Numbered from the stretch's first letter, positions 22,485 through 33,500 are shown. The stretch: 38,049 nt of DNA from Chromobacterium piscinae (GCF_021129175.1 NZ_JAJOHV010000042.1:1-38049); one strand, 5' to 3'. A program made the numbers and translations. The notes: a model not told the origin generated them from the sequence alone.

Positions 22485-23075
22485 ATGCTGAAATTCCTCG
22501 ACCACCTCGAGGAGTGGATGATTGCCTGTCTGATGGGTGCCGCCACCCTGATCACTTTCGTAGCCGTGCTGCACCGCTACGGCTCCGGCATTCCCGCTCT
22601 TCAACCCTACCTCGCCCACATCAACCTGTCCTGGGCGCAGGAGCTCACCGTCTATCTCTTCGTCTGGATGGCCAAATTCGGCGCCGCCTACGGCGTGCGC
22701 ACCGGCATCCACGTCGGCGTCGACGTGCTGATCAACCGGCTGCCCGACAAGACCCGCGCAAAGTTCATCGTGTTCGGCCTGTTGGCCGGCGCGCTGTTCA
22801 CCGGCGCCGTCGCCGTGATGGGCGGCGATTTCGTCTGGGACATCGCCCATACCGACCAGACCTCGCCCGACCTGGAAGCGCCGATGTGGCTGGTTTACCT
22901 GGCCATCCCGGCCGGCTCCACGCTGATGTGCTTCCGTTTCCTGCAAGTGGCGTGGAACTTCGTCAAAACCGGCGCGCTGCCCAAGCATGACCACGGCCAC
23001 GTCGACGGCATCGAAGGCGACGACACGCTGGACAACCTTCACCCGCACGACATGCATCACGGAGACCGTCCATGA
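22485..23075 (+). CDS. dctQ: TRAP transporter small permease subunit
   Basis: A 196-residue inner-membrane protein with four hydrophobic segments (about 13-33, 56-75, 93-115 and 136-160), as expected for the DctQ small subunit. The conserved WAQELTVYLFVWMAKFGAAYGVRTGIHVGVDVL stretch is diagnostic. The C-terminal tail is His/Asp-rich (KHDHGHVDG and HPHDMHHGD). The start at 22485 (MLKFLDHLEEW) places the first helix correctly; an earlier ATG at 22449 would add 12 residues. Its stop overlaps the dctM start as ATGA, implying translational coupling. Confidence 0.93.
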   Translation: MLKFLDHLEEWMIACLMGAATLITFVAVLHRYGSGIPALQPYLAHINLSWAQELTVYLFVWMAKFGAAYGVRTGIHVGVDVLINRLPDKTRAKFIVFGLLAGALFTGAVAVMGGDFVWDIAHTDQTSPDLEAPMWLVYLAIPAGSTLMCFRFLQVAWNFVKTGALPKHDHGHVDGIEGDDTLDNLHPHDMHHGDRP

Positions 23076-24400
23076 GCGCCCTGATCATCTTCGGCCTGCT
23101 GCTGGCGCTGATGCTGACCGGCATGCCGATCTCCATCTCGCTGGGCCTCACCGTCCTCACCTTCCTGTTCACCATGACCGAGGTCCCGATCACCTCCGTC
23201 GCGCTCAAGCTGTTCACCGGCATCGAGAAGTTCGAGATCATGGCGATCCCCTTCTTCATCCTGGCCGGCAACTTCCTGATGCACGGCGGCGTGGCGCGGC
23301 GGATGATACGCTTCGCCACCACCCTGGTCGGCCACTGGTACGGCGGCCTCGGCCTGGCCGGCGTGGTGTCCTGCGCGCTGTTCGCGGCGATCACCGGCTC
23401 CTCGGTCGCCACCGTCGTCGCGGTGGGCTCCATCATCCTGCCGGCCATGTTGAAACAGGGCTATCCGGCCCGCTTCGGCGCCGGCGTGATCACCACTTCC
23501 GGCGCGCTGGGCATCCTGTTTCCGCCGTCGATCAACCTGGTGATGTACAGCATCGCCACCGCTGGCATGAGCGTCACCGGTCCGGATGGCAATTCGGTCT
23601 CCACCGCCTCGGTCGGCCAGCTGTTCATTGCCGGCGTGCTGCCCGGCCTGTGCCTGTCCTTTCTATTGGGCATGACTACCTGGTTCCGCGCCAAGAAGTT
23701 CGATTATCCGCGCCTGCCCAAGGCCAGCTGGGGCGAGCGCTGGAGCGCGTTCCGCGACTGCGTGTGGGGCCTGCTGCTGATCGTGCTGGTGATAGGCGGC
23801 ATCTACAGCGGCGTGTTCACCCCCACCGAGGCGGCGGCGATGGCCGCGGTGTACGCCTTCGTGATCGCGGTGTTCGTCTACAAGGACATGGGACTGAAGG
23901 ACGTGCCCAAGGTGCTGATCAACGCCGCGTCGATGAGCGCGATGCTGCTCTACATCATCACCAACGCGGTGCTGTTCTCCTTCCTGATGGCGTCCGAGCA
24001 GATCCCGCAGACCATGGCCGCCTGGATGGCCAGCCAGGGCTTCGGCATCGTCGCCTTCCTGCTGCTGACCAACATCCTGCTGCTGGCGGCCGGCAACTTC
24101 ATGGATCCGTCGGCCATCGTGCTGATCATGGCGCCCATCCTGTACCCGGTGGCGGTGAAGCTGGGCGTCAACCCGATCCACTTCGGCATCCTGATCGCAG
24201 TGAATATGGAAGTGGGCATGTGCCATCCGCCGGTGGGATTGAACCTTTACGTCGCGTCGGGGATCACCAAGATGGGGATCACCGAGCTGACGGTGGCGGT
24301 GTGGCCATGGCTGCTGACCATGCTGGGTTTCCTGCTGGCCGTCACCTTCATTCCGGAAATCTCGCTGTGGCTGCCGCGAATGCTCGGCATGATGAATTGA
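23072..24400 (+). CDS. dctM: TRAP transporter large permease subunit
   Basis: A 442-residue transport subunit with about 12 membrane segments, using the Na+ gradient to import the dicarboxylate carried by DctP. Recognisable segments are GMPISISLGL, MAIPFFILAGNFLMHGGVARRMI, ITGSSVATVVAVGSI, GALGILFPPSINLVMY, GVFTPTEAAAMAAVYAF and NMEVGMCHPPVGLNLYV, all typical of DctM. The start overlaps the dctQ stop by four bases. A strong terminator follows, closing the operon before maeB. Confidence 0.96.
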   Translation: MSALIIFGLLLALMLTGMPISISLGLTVLTFLFTMTEVPITSVALKLFTGIEKFEIMAIPFFILAGNFLMHGGVARRMIRFATTLVGHWYGGLGLAGVVSCALFAAITGSSVATVVAVGSIILPAMLKQGYPARFGAGVITTSGALGILFPPSINLVMYSIATAGMSVTGPDGNSVSTASVGQLFIAGVLPGLCLSFLLGMTTWFRAKKFDYPRLPKASWGERWSAFRDCVWGLLLIVLVIGGIYSGVFTPTEAAAMAAVYAFVIAVFVYKDMGLKDVPKVLINAASMSAMLLYIITNAVLFSFLMASEQIPQTMAAWMASQGFGIVAFLLLTNILLLAAGNFMDPSAIVLIMAPILYPVAVKLGVNPIHFGILIAVNMEVGMCHPPVGLNLYVASGITKMGITELTVAVWPWLLTMLGFLLAVTFIPEISLWLPRMLGMMN

Positions 24401-24424
24401 GTTTTCCGCGCCAGACGGCATGCC

Positions 24425-24455
24425 GCCGCGATGGGCTTTGCCCGTCGCGGCTTTT
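24425..24455 (+). terminator. Terminator of the dctPQM operon
   Basis: GCCGCGA-T-GGGC pairs with GCCC-G-TCGCGGC around a TTT loop, followed by TTTT, 24 bases after the dctM stop. Confidence 0.82.
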
Positions 24456-24555
24456 GTCCGACACGGCATAGCCCGGGCCTGGCATAAGCCTTATAATGCG
24501 AGGCTGATTCTCCCTTACCAACATAAAAGAACATCTCTCAATCAGGAGCCTGCGA

Positions 24556-26841
24556 ATGGACGAGCAATTGCGCCAAAGCGCACTGGAGTTTCACCAGTTC
24601 CCGACACCGGGCAAGATTCAAGTTGCCCCGACCAAGCCGCTGACCACCCAGCGCGATCTGGCACTGGCCTACTCCCCCGGCGTGGCCGCCCCGTGCGACG
24701 CCATCGTCGAAGACCCGCTCAACGCCTACAAGTACACCGCTCGCGGCAACCTGGTCGCCGTGATCTCCAACGGCACCGCAGTGCTGGGCCTGGGCAACAT
24801 CGGCGCGCTGGCCAGTAAGCCGGTGATGGAAGGCAAGGGCGTATTGTTCAAAAAATTCGCCGGCATCGACGTGTTCGACATCGAAGTCAACGAACTGGAT
24901 CCTGACAAGCTGGTGGACATCATCTGCTCGCTGGAGCCGACCTTCGGCGGCATCAACCTGGAAGACATCAAGGCGCCGGAGTGCTTCTACATCGAGAAGA
25001 AGTGCCGCGAGCGCATGGGCATCCCGGTCTTCCACGACGACCAGCACGGCACCGCCATCGTGGCCGCCGCCGCGGTGCTGAACGGCCTGCGCCTGGTGAA
25101 GAAGGAAATCGGCGAAGTGCGCGTGGTGGCCTCCGGCGCCGGCGCCGCCGCCATCGCCTGCCTCGACCTGTTGGTAGCCCTGGGCGTGAAGCGCGAAAAC
25201 ATCACCATCTGCGACTCCAAGGGCGTGGTCTTCATCGGCCGCGACGAGAAGCTGGACGAGTCCAAGCTGCGTTACGCCATCAAGGACAACGGCTGGCGCA
25301 AGCTGGCCGACGCAATGGCCGGCTCCGACATCTTCATGGGCCTGTCCGGCCCGCGCTTGGTGTCGCAAGACATGGTCAAGTCCATGGCCCGCGATCCGCT
25401 GATCCTGGCGATGGCCAACCCGGAACCGGAAATCCTACCGCCGCTGGTCAAGGAAGTGCGCCCGGACGCCATCATCGGCACCGGCCGCTCGGACTTCCCG
25501 AACCAGGTCAACAACGTGCTGTGCTTCCCCTTCATCTTCCGCGGCGCGCTGGACGTGGGCGCCACCACCATCAATGAAGAGATGAAGCTGGCCACCGTGC
25601 GCGCGATCGCCGACCTGGCGATGGCCGAACAAAACGACGTGGTGGCCACCGCCTACGGCGACCAGGAATTGTCCTTCGGTCCGGAATACGTGATTCCCAA
25701 GCCGTTCGACCCGCGCCTGATCGTCAAGATCGCCCCGGCCGTGGCCAAGGCCGCGATGGATTCCGGCGTCGCCACCCGCCCGATCGAGGACTTCGACGCC
25801 TACGCCGACCAGCTGGCCCAGTTCGTGTACAAGACCAACTTGTTCATGAAGCCGGTGTTCGCCCAGGCCAAGAAGGATCCGAAGCGCGTGGTGATGACCG
25901 AGGGCGAGGACGAGCGCGTGCTGCACGCCACCCAGGAAATCGTCACCCAGGGCCTGGCCAAGCCGATCCTGGTGGGCCGCCCCAGCGTGATCGAGAAGCG
26001 CATCGAAAAACTGGGCCTGAAGCTGCGCCCGGGCGTCGATTTCGAACTGGTCAACAACGAATCCGATCCGCGCTTCAACACCTACTGGCAAGACTACTAC
26101 CAGCTGATGAAGCGCAAGGGCGTGTCGCAGGAGCAGGCTCGCCGCCGCGTGATCGGCAACACCACGCTGATCGGCGCGATGATGGTGCGCCGCGGCGACG
26201 CCGACGCGCTGATCTGCGGCACCTACGGCCCGTACCGCCAGCACTTCGACATCCTGGAGAACGTGCTCGGCTACGCCAATGAAGACAAGGTGGCCAGCGC
26301 GATGAACGCGCTGATCCTGCCGACCGGCAACATCTTCATCACCGACACCTACGTCAACGCCGAGCCGAACGCCGAGCAACTGGCCGCCATCACCAAGATG
26401 GCGTCCGAGTCCATCCAGCGCTTCGGCATCCAGCCGAAAGCCGCGCTGCTGTCCAACTCCAGCTTCGGCGCGCTGAACACCGCGTCGGCGCAGAAGATGC
26501 GCGCCGCCTTCGACCTGATCCGCGAAGCTCAGCCGGAGCTGGAAATCGACGGCGAAATGCAGGGCGACGCCGCGCTGGTGGAAAGCATCCGCCAACAGGC
26601 GATGCCGGATTCCACGCTGAAGGGTTCGGCCAACCTGTTGATCATGCCGAACGTGGAAGCCGCCAACATCAGCTACAACCTGCTGCGCGTGTCGGCATCC
26701 GACGGCGTGACCATCGGCCCGATCCTGATGGGCATGGCCAAGCCGGCTCACATCCTGACCCCGATCTCGTCGGTGCGCCGCATCGTCAACATGGTGGCGC
26801 TGGCCTCGGTCGACGCCCAGGTTGCCGTACAACAGGGCTGA
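24556..26841 (+). CDS. maeB: NADP-dependent malic enzyme with C-terminal phosphotransacetylase-like domain
   Basis: Oxidatively decarboxylates malate to pyruvate with NADP+, supplying pyruvate and NADPH during growth on C4-dicarboxylates. The 761-residue length is that of MaeB. The malic enzyme part (about 1-420) contains [35 protein letters not shown] (metal site) and the nucleotide-binding [13 protein letters not shown]. The C-terminal part (about 430-761) is phosphotransacetylase-like ([32 protein letters not shown]) and is thought to be an allosteric acyl-CoA-sensing domain, not an active transferase. AGGAG precedes the ATG. It lies directly downstream of dctPQM but behind a terminator, so the link is functional and not one transcript. 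Confidence 0.96.
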   Translation: MDEQLRQSALEFHQFPTPGKIQVAPTKPLTTQRDLALAYSPGVAAPCDAIVEDPLNAYKYTARGNLVAVISNGTAVLGLGNIGALASKPVMEGKGVLFKKFAGIDVFDIEVNELDPDKLVDIICSLEPTFGGINLEDIKAPECFYIEKKCRERMGIPVFHDDQHGTAIVAAAAVLNGLRLVKKEIGEVRVVASGAGAAAIACLDLLVALGVKRENITICDSKGVVFIGRDEKLDESKLRYAIKDNGWRKLADAMAGSDIFMGLSGPRLVSQDMVKSMARDPLILAMANPEPEILPPLVKEVRPDAIIGTGRSDFPNQVNNVLCFPFIFRGALDVGATTINEEMKLATVRAIADLAMAEQNDVVATAYGDQELSFGPEYVIPKPFDPRLIVKIAPAVAKAAMDSGVATRPIEDFDAYADQLAQFVYKTNLFMKPVFAQAKKDPKRVVMTEGEDERVLHATQEIVTQGLAKPILVGRPSVIEKRIEKLGLKLRPGVDFELVNNESDPRFNTYWQDYYQLMKRKGVSQEQARRRVIGNTTLIGAMMVRRGDADALICGTYGPYRQHFDILENVLGYANEDKVASAMNALILPTGNIFITDTYVNAEPNAEQLAAITKMASESIQRFGIQPKAALLSNSSFGALNTASAQKMRAAFDLIREAQPELEIDGEMQGDAALVESIRQQAMPDSTLKGSANLLIMPNVEAANISYNLLRVSASDGVTIGPILMGMAKPAHILTPISSVRRIVNMVALASVDAQVAVQQG

Positions 26842-26867
26842 TCCGGCGCGCTCCGCGTCTTATACTG

Positions 26868-26895
26868 AACGGGCAAGCATCGCTTGCCCGTTTTT
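26868..26895 (+). terminator. Terminator of maeB
   Basis: AACGGGCAAGC pairs perfectly with GCTTGCCCGTT around a 3-base loop and is followed by a T run. It ends only about 20 bases before the next gene. Confidence 0.9.
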
Positions 26896-26913
26896 CATTG
26901 CAGGAAAATGTCG

Positions 26914-27165
26914 ATGAGCCAAGAAAACCACAACGACCCGTTCGCCCTGTTCCGCCAGTTCTGGCAACAAGCCACGCCGCCCGGCATGCAGGCCTTCCTA
27001 CCGCCGATGTCGGAAGAGGAGATCGACCGCAAGCTGGCCGAGCTGAAAGTGGTGGAAGGCTGGCTGACCATGAACATGGGCGTGCTGGCGATGCAGATCA
27101 AGACGCTGGAAATGCAGAAAGCCGCCTTGCACTCGATGCGGCCGAAAGACCCGCCCATTGGCTGA
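26914..27165 (+). CDS. PhaM-like small protein
   Basis: An 83-residue protein with DPFALFRQFWQQ at the start, PPMSEEEIDRKLAELKVVEGWL in the middle and a heptad-like helix WLTMNMGVLAMQIKTLEMQKAALHSM. This matches the conserved part of PhaM, the polyhydroxyalkanoate granule regulator that binds and activates PHA synthase and can tether granules to DNA. The classic Cupriavidus protein is far longer because of a basic Ala/Lys-rich DNA-binding tail; that tail is absent here, so only the synthase-contact function would be expected. AGGA lies 8 bases before ATG 26914; ATG codons at 26884 and 26908 are less well placed. No phaC is nearby. Its end overlaps the next gene. Confidence 0.72.
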   Translation: MSQENHNDPFALFRQFWQQATPPGMQAFLPPMSEEEIDRKLAELKVVEGWLTMNMGVLAMQIKTLEMQKAALHSMRPKDPPIG

Positions 27166-28789
27166 GCCCCCGGCTCCGCTGCGCTGGGCGCCGCTTTTGG
27201 CGCTGTGCCTGCTGTGGCTGCTGCCGGGCCTGGTCGGCCACGAACCCTGGAAACCCGACGAAGCCTACACCTTCGGCCTGGTGCGCCATATCGCCGCCAG
27301 CGGCGACTGGGTAGTTCCCGAACTCGCCGGCGAACCTTTCATGGAAAAGCCGCCGCTGTTCTTCATCAGCGCCGCCTGGACCATGCGTCTGTTCGAGGGC
27401 TGGCTGGGCGCGCCCGACGCCGCCCGACTGGCCGCCGGCTTCTGGAACCTGATCGCCTGGCTGGGGCTTGCCGCCGCCGCGCGAGGCCTGTTCGGCCCCG
27501 GGCATGGCCGCTGGGCGCTGGTGCTGCTGATCGGCACCGTCGGCCTGCCGCTGCGCGCCCATCAACTGATCACCGACACCGCGCTGCTGGCCGGCTTCTG
27601 CTGCGGATTGGCGGGATTGAGCCTGGCGTTGATCCGCCCGCTCTCCGCCGGGCTGATGTTGGGCGCCGGCGCCGCCATCGCCTTCCTCAGCAAGGGCCTG
27701 CTAGGCCCGGGCTGTCTGGCCGCCGCCGCGCTGGCGCTGCTCGCGCATCCCGACTACCGCCGGCCCGCCTATCTGAAAACCCTCGCCATCGCGCTGGCCG
27801 CCGCGCTGCCGCTGCCGCTGTGGTGGATGGCCAGCCTGTACCAACGCAGCCCCGAGCTGTTTCATCTCTGGCTGGACGCAAATAATTTCGGCCGCTTCCG
27901 CGGCACCGTCAACCTGGGGCCGCGCGCCGCGCGCGGCTTCTACGGACTGACCCTGCCCTGGTACGCGCTGCCGACCTGGCCTCTGGCGCTGTTCGCGCTA
28001 TGGCGCGCCGCGCGCGCGCGACAGGACTGGCCCGCCATCCTGCCGCCGCTGGCGGTGGCCGGCTGCACGCTGGCGGTGCTGGCCTCGGCGGCAGACGCCC
28101 GCGAACTGTACGCGCTGCCGCTGTTGCCGCCGCTGGCGCTGCTGGCCATGGCGGGGCTGCGCGGCCTAGGCCGCCCCCCGCGCTGGCTCAACATCGTGCT
28201 GGCGCTGCTGCTGTGTGCGCTGACCGCCTATATGCTGCTCTGTGCCGCCGCGCTGAGCTTCCCCCTGGACATCCATCCCGCGCGGGAATGGCTGGGCAGA
28301 CGCTTCCATGGCTGGACGCCGCAGTTCCAGCCCGGGCGCTGGCTGTTGTTCGCCGCCGCGGCGGCGCTGCTCGCCTGGTGCTGGCGGCAACCGCTGGCCA
28401 ACAGCTATCGCCTGATCTGGCGCTGGAGCGTGGGCCTGACCCTGCTCTGGTGCGGCATGGCTACGCTATGGCTGCCGGCGCTGGACCACGGCATGCGCTA
28501 CCGCGAAGCCTTCGCCGCGCTGAAACCCGGACCGGCGGCCCTGATCCGGCCCGGCGACTGCGTCGCCAGCCTGGGCCTGGGCGAGCCGCAGCGCGCCTTG
28601 CTGGAATACTACGCGGGCCTGCGCACCCAGCGCCTGGAAATCGAGGGCGGCGCCGGCAGCTGCCGCTGGCTGCTGCTGCAGACGCTGCACGACCAAGTGC
28701 CGCCGCCCTACGACAAATTGTATCCCGCCTACGTTTTCCAGCGGCCGGGCGACCGCAAGGAACGCTTCCGCTTGTACTCTCTCAAGTAA
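27158..28789 (+). CDS. GT39/ArnT-type membrane glycosyltransferase
   Basis: A 543-residue polytopic membrane protein of the ArnT/dolichyl-phosphate-mannose glycosyltransferase fold, which moves a sugar from a polyprenyl phosphate to an acceptor on the periplasmic side. The first periplasmic loop carries the expected acidic motif (HEPWKPDEAYTFGLVRHI), followed by GEPFMEKPPLFF, a catalytic-loop signature of the ArnT subgroup. About 11-13 hydrophobic segments and a small soluble C-terminal region follow. The acceptor (lipid A, protein or other) cannot be told; no arn cluster is adjacent. The best start is TTG 27158, overlapping the previous gene by 8 bases, without a strong RBS, so translation may be coupled to the PhaM-like gene. 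Confidence 0.85.
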   Translation: MAEPPAPLRWAPLLALCLLWLLPGLVGHEPWKPDEAYTFGLVRHIAASGDWVVPELAGEPFMEKPPLFFISAAWTMRLFEGWLGAPDAARLAAGFWNLIAWLGLAAAARGLFGPGHGRWALVLLIGTVGLPLRAHQLITDTALLAGFCCGLAGLSLALIRPLSAGLMLGAGAAIAFLSKGLLGPGCLAAAALALLAHPDYRRPAYLKTLAIALAAALPLPLWWMASLYQRSPELFHLWLDANNFGRFRGTVNLGPRAARGFYGLTLPWYALPTWPLALFALWRAARARQDWPAILPPLAVAGCTLAVLASAADARELYALPLLPPLALLAMAGLRGLGRPPRWLNIVLALLLCALTAYMLLCAAALSFPLDIHPAREWLGRRFHGWTPQFQPGRWLLFAAAAALLAWCWRQPLANSYRLIWRWSVGLTLLWCGMATLWLPALDHGMRYREAFAALKPGPAALIRPGDCVASLGLGEPQRALLEYYAGLRTQRLEIEGGAGSCRWLLLQTLHDQVPPPYDKLYPAYVFQRPGDRKERFRLYSLK

Positions 28790-28913
28790 ATTGGCATTTT
28801 TCATCATGACAGCGCTATCCTGCGTCACATTCCGTCACACTGTCCCACATAACTATTAACAAATTCTTGTGCAAATTTATCTTATCCTGACATTCCCAAG
28901 GATGAGGTATTGC

Positions 28914-29822
28914 ATGACTGTCACAAACTCCGTGGATTTGTTCTGGTCGCTGGCGACGGGTGAGTTCTCCCGGCGCGACGGTTTCGATCAAGGCAAGAAC
29001 CGCTTCAAATTCGTCTTCCGCGGCATGCTGACGCTGCCGTGGACGCTGCGCTGGCTGGATACCTTCCGCCAGTCGCAGACGCTATTGACCTATCTGCGCC
29101 GCAATCCACGGCTGGCCAGCAAGCTCCACCGCCCCTACCTGTACCGCTCGCTGGGATGCCGCGGCAAGCTGGAGGCGCTATGCGCGCACTACCAGCTGCT
29201 GGAGCAGCGCTTCTCCGCCGACATCCGCGCCCAATTGCTGTCCAGCGCGCCGCTGCGTCTGGCCGATATCGCCGGCAAGAACGACTGCCGCCTGCTGCTG
29301 CTGCTCACGCATCAGCACAACTTCGACAAGGAAGGGGAAATGTCGCTGCAGGTTTGCGACGCGGAGCAAGTGCCGCTGGCCACGCTGACCTTCACGCTGA
29401 CCCGCCGCGGCGACAAGATGGCGATGGTGATCGGCGGCCTGCAAGGCCCGCGCAAACCCTATGGCGCGGAACAGGTGCAGCAGGCGACCAAGGCCGCCCA
29501 CGGCCTGTTCCCGAAACGGCTGGCGATGGAAGCGCTGACCGCGCTGGCGCGCAAGATCGGCGCGGACGAGATTCTAGCCGTCGGCAACAGGGAGCACATC
29601 TACAGCTCCTGGCGCTATCGCCGGCATTTCTTCGCCGACTACGACAGCTTCTGGCAAACCATGGAAGCCGAGGCCGCAGACGACAAGCAGCGCTTCTACC
29701 GCATCCCGCTGACGCTGCCGCGCAAGGCGATGACCGACATCGCCAGCAAGAAGCGTTCGGAATACCAGCGCCGCTACAACCTGCTGGACGATCTCTCCGC
29801 CCAGGCCCTGGCCGCCGTTTGA
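28914..29822 (+). CDS. VirK/YbjX family protein (DUF535)
   Basis: A 302-residue protein of the VirK/YbjX (DUF535) family. Members in enteric bacteria are linked to envelope stress, PhoPQ control and resistance to cationic peptides, but their biochemical activity is unknown. Characteristic segments are LHRPYLYRSLGCRGKLEAL, EGEMSLQV, MVIGGLQGPRKPYGAEQVQQATKAAHGLFPKRL, EILAVGNREHIY and FYRIPLTLPRKAMTDIASKKRSEYQRRYNLLD. No signal peptide or membrane helix is evident. I start at 28914 because GAGG lies 6 bases upstream; ATG codons at 28869 and 28902 are in frame. It ends 7 bases from the stop of the convergent flavin reductase gene. Confidence 0.88.
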   Translation: MTVTNSVDLFWSLATGEFSRRDGFDQGKNRFKFVFRGMLTLPWTLRWLDTFRQSQTLLTYLRRNPRLASKLHRPYLYRSLGCRGKLEALCAHYQLLEQRFSADIRAQLLSSAPLRLADIAGKNDCRLLLLLTHQHNFDKEGEMSLQVCDAEQVPLATLTFTLTRRGDKMAMVIGGLQGPRKPYGAEQVQQATKAAHGLFPKRLAMEALTALARKIGADEILAVGNREHIYSSWRYRRHFFADYDSFWQTMEAEAADDKQRFYRIPLTLPRKAMTDIASKKRSEYQRRYNLLDDLSAQALAAV

Positions 29823-29829
29823 AATCCGG

Positions 29830-30435
29830 TCAGGCAGGGCGCTCCAGCGTGAACGCCTCCTCGGCCAGGCTGTAGCGGTTGCCGCCCAGCTTGCCCACCG
29901 CCTGCAAGGCCTGCTCGTCTATCGCGCCGTCGCGCCATAGGCCGTCGGCGACATGGATGTATTTCACCTCGGCCAGCACCAGGTTGCCGGCGCCGCTGCC
30001 GTGGCCGAAGGTCAGGCACTGGTGCAACGCGCACTCCAGCCTCACCGGCGCCTCGGCCACGCCCGGCGGCTTGACCGTCACGCTGCCCATCTTGGCCACG
30101 CCGGCCAGCTCGAACTCGTCGATGTCGGCCGGATAGGCGCCGCAACTGGCGTTCATCGCCGCCGCCAGCGGCTGGCTGACGATGTTGACCACCAGCTCGC
30201 CAGTCAGGCGGATATTGGCCAGCGTGTCCTTGTCCCGCTCCGGCGCCTGCTTCAGGATGCTGATGCCCAAGAGCGGCGGATTGACGCTCATCACGTTGAA
30301 GAAGGAAAACGGCGCCAGATTGCACACGCCTTTCAAATCCTGAGTGCTGACCCAGGCGATGGGACGCGGCAACACGCATCCCACCAGCAGCTGATACAGA
30401 TTCGTCCGTTCCAATTGCTGCACATTGAACTCCAT
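29830..30435 (-). CDS. Flavin reductase family protein
   Basis: A 201-residue flavoprotein-like protein of the flavin reductase (FMN-binding split barrel) family. LPRPIAWVSTQDLKGVCNLAPFSFFNVMSVNPPLLGIS is the FMN-binding core, with KDTLANIRLTGELVVNIV following. Members reduce free FMN/FAD with NAD(P)H for a partner monooxygenase, or act as small FMN oxidoreductases; no partner is adjacent. The start at 30435 has AGGTGA about 13 bases upstream. It is divergent from dnaE with 126 bases between them, and convergent with the YbjX-type gene. Confidence 0.88.
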   Translation of the reverse strand: MEFNVQQLERTNLYQLLVGCVLPRPIAWVSTQDLKGVCNLAPFSFFNVMSVNPPLLGISILKQAPERDKDTLANIRLTGELVVNIVSQPLAAAMNASCGAYPADIDEFELAGVAKMGSVTVKPPGVAEAPVRLECALHQCLTFGHGSGAGNLVLAEVKYIHVADGLWRDGAIDEQALQAVGKLGGNRYSLAEEAFTLERPA

Positions 30436-30561
30436 CTCGTTCTTTCACCTGCGCCAGACTTCGAATGCCAACATTCTAATGTGCATGGCCGCCGCCGCAC
30501 CAGCCGCTTTTTGTCGGCGATTCAACTGGTTTGCCACAGCGCCAGCCGTTAAAATGCCGGG

Positions 30562-33500
30562 ATGAACGCACCCCGCTTTGTCCATCTTCGCCTCCACTCG
30601 GAGTTTTCCATCACCGACGGCATCGTCCGCCTCGACGACGCGGTCAAACGCGCCGTCAAGGATCAGATGCCCGCGCTCGGCGCGTCCGACCTGATGAATC
30701 TGTTCGGCATGGTCAAGTTCTACAAGAGCTGCCGCAACAAGGGCATTAAGCCCATCGTGTCGGCCGACATCTGGCTGGAGAACGAGGAAGACCGGGACAA
30801 GCCTTACCGTTTGCTGCTGACGGCGAAGAACCGCGAGGGCTACCGCCGGCTGTGCGAACTGCTGACCGAGGCGTTCAGCCACAATCAGTACCGCGGCCGC
30901 GCCGAGATCAAGCGCGAATGGCTAGAGTCCGGCGACAACAGCAACCTGCTGTGCCTGTCCGGCGCCCACCTGGGCGACGTCGGCATCGCCTTGTCCATGG
31001 GCCAACGCGACGAAGCGCGGCGTCGCGCGGAATACTGGGAAAAGCTGTTCCCGGGCGCGTTTTATCTGGAAATCCAGCGCGTGGACAGCGCCCAGGTGGA
31101 AAACGTTGTGCAGGCCACGCTGTGGCTGGCCGGCGAGCTGGAGCTGCCGGTGGTCGCCACCCACCCGATCCAGTTCATGGAGAAGGAAGACTTCAAGGCG
31201 CACGAGGCGCGAGTGTGCATCGCCGAAGGCTACACCCTGGGCGACAAACGCCGGCCGCGCAGCTTCAACGAGTGCCAGTACTTCCTCAGCGCCGAAGAAA
31301 TGGAAGCCCGCTTCGCCGATATCCCGGAGGCGCTGGCCAACACGGTCGAAATCGCCAAGCGCTGCAATATCTCGGTGGTGCTGGGCAAAAACTACCTGCC
31401 GCTGTTCCCGACGCCGGACGGCATGTCGCTGGACGACTTCCTGGTCCACGAAGCCCAGCGCGGCCTGGAAGACCGGCTGAAGCAGCTGTACCCGGACGAG
31501 GCGGAACGCCTGGAAAAGCGCCCGGAATACGATGCCCGGCTGAAGTTCGAGTGCGACACCATCATCCAGATGGGCTTCCCTGGCTACTTCCTGATCGTGG
31601 CGGACTTTATCCAGTGGGGCAAAGCCAACGGCTGCCCGGTGGGTCCGGGCCGGGGTTCCGGCGCCGGCTCGCTGGTGGCCTACAGCCTGTCCATTACCGA
31701 CCTCGACCCGCTGAAGTACGCGCTGCTGTTCGAGCGCTTCCTGAACCCGGAACGGGTATCCATGCCCGACTTCGACGTGGACTTCTGCCAGGAAAACCGC
31801 TGGCGGGTGATCGAATACACCCGCCGCAAGTACGGCGAGGAGGCGGTGAGCCAGATCGCCACCTTCGGCACCATGTCGTCCAAGTCGGTGATCCGCGACG
31901 TCGGCCGCGTGCTGGACCTGCCTTTCGGCCTGTGCGACCGCCTGTCCAAGCTGATCCCGCTGGAGGCCAACAAACCGCTGAGCCTGACCAAGGCGATGGA
32001 GGTGGAGCCGCAGATCGGCGAAATCATCGAGAGCGAGGGCGCGGGCGAGCTGATCGAACTGGCGATGACGCTGGAAGACCTGACCCGCGGCATCGGCATG
32101 CACGCCGGCGGCGTCTTGATCGCGCCGGGCAAGCTGACCGACTTCTGCCCGCTGTACATCGCCAGCGGCGACGGCGCCTCGCCCGTCTCCCAGTTCGACA
32201 AGGACGACGTCGAGCAGATCGGCCTGGTGAAGTTCGACTTCCTGGGCCTGCGCAACCTGACCATCATCGAACTGGCGCAGAAGTACATCAAGGACACCAC
32301 CGGCGAGGACGTGGACGTCGCCCACCTGCCGCTGGACGACAAGGCCGCATACAAGGTGTTCGCCACCGCCAACACCACCGCCGTGTTCCAGTTCGAGTCC
32401 ACCGGCATGAAGAAGATGCTGGTGGAGGCCAAGCCCAGCAAGTTCGAGGAAATTATCGCCTTCGTGGCCTTGTACCGCCCGGGCCCGATGGACCTGATCC
32501 CGGACTTCATCCAGCGCATGCACGGTGCCAAGTTCGAGTACCTGCACCCGCTGTTGGAGCCGGTGCTGGCGCCGACCTACGGCATCATGGTGTACCAGGA
32601 GCAGGTGATGCAGTCGGCCCAGGTGATCGGCGGCTACTCTCTCGGCGGCGCCGACTTGCTGCGCCGCGCGATGGGCAAGAAGAAGGTCGAGGAAATGGTG
32701 GCGCAGCGCGCCATGTTCGTGGAAGGCGCCGACAAGCAGGCCATTCCGGAATCCAAGGCCAACGAAATCTTCGACTACATGGAGAAGTTCGCGGGCTACG
32801 GCTTCAACAAGTCGCACGCCGCCGCCTACGCGCTGGTGGCCTACCACACCGCCTGGCTGAAGGCCCACCACTGCGCGGCCTACATGGCGGCGACGATGTC
32901 CACCGAATTGGACAACACCGACCAGCTGAAGGTGTTCTACGACGACTGCCAGGACAGCAAGAACGGCATCGATTTCCTGCCGCCGGACGTCAACCACGGC
33001 TTCTACCGCTTCGTGCCGGTCAACCGCAAGCAAATCCGCTACGCGCTGGGCGCGATCAAGGGCACCGGCGAATCGGCGGTCAACCACATCGTCGAGGCGC
33101 GCGAAGCCGGTGGACCGTTCACCGACCTGTTCGATTTCTGCAAACGAACCGACAAGAAGCTGGTCAACAAGCGCGTGATCGAGGCGCTGATCCGCGCCGG
33201 CGCCTTCGACGCCATCGAACCCAACCGCGCGCTGTTGTTCGCCAACGTCGGCCTGGCGATGGAAGCCGCCGAGCAGGAGCACGCCAACGCCAACCAGGGC
33301 GGCTTGTTCGACATGTTCGGCGACGACGTCGCGCCGGCGGTGGAGATGGTGGCCACCCGGCCGTGGAGCGACGCGGTCAAGCTGGCCGAGGAAAAGCTGG
33401 CGATCGGCTTCTACCTGTCCGACCACCCGTTCTCCTCTTACGAGAAAGAAGTGCGCGGCTTCATCAAGACCACGCTGTCCCGCCTCAGCCCGCGCAAGGA

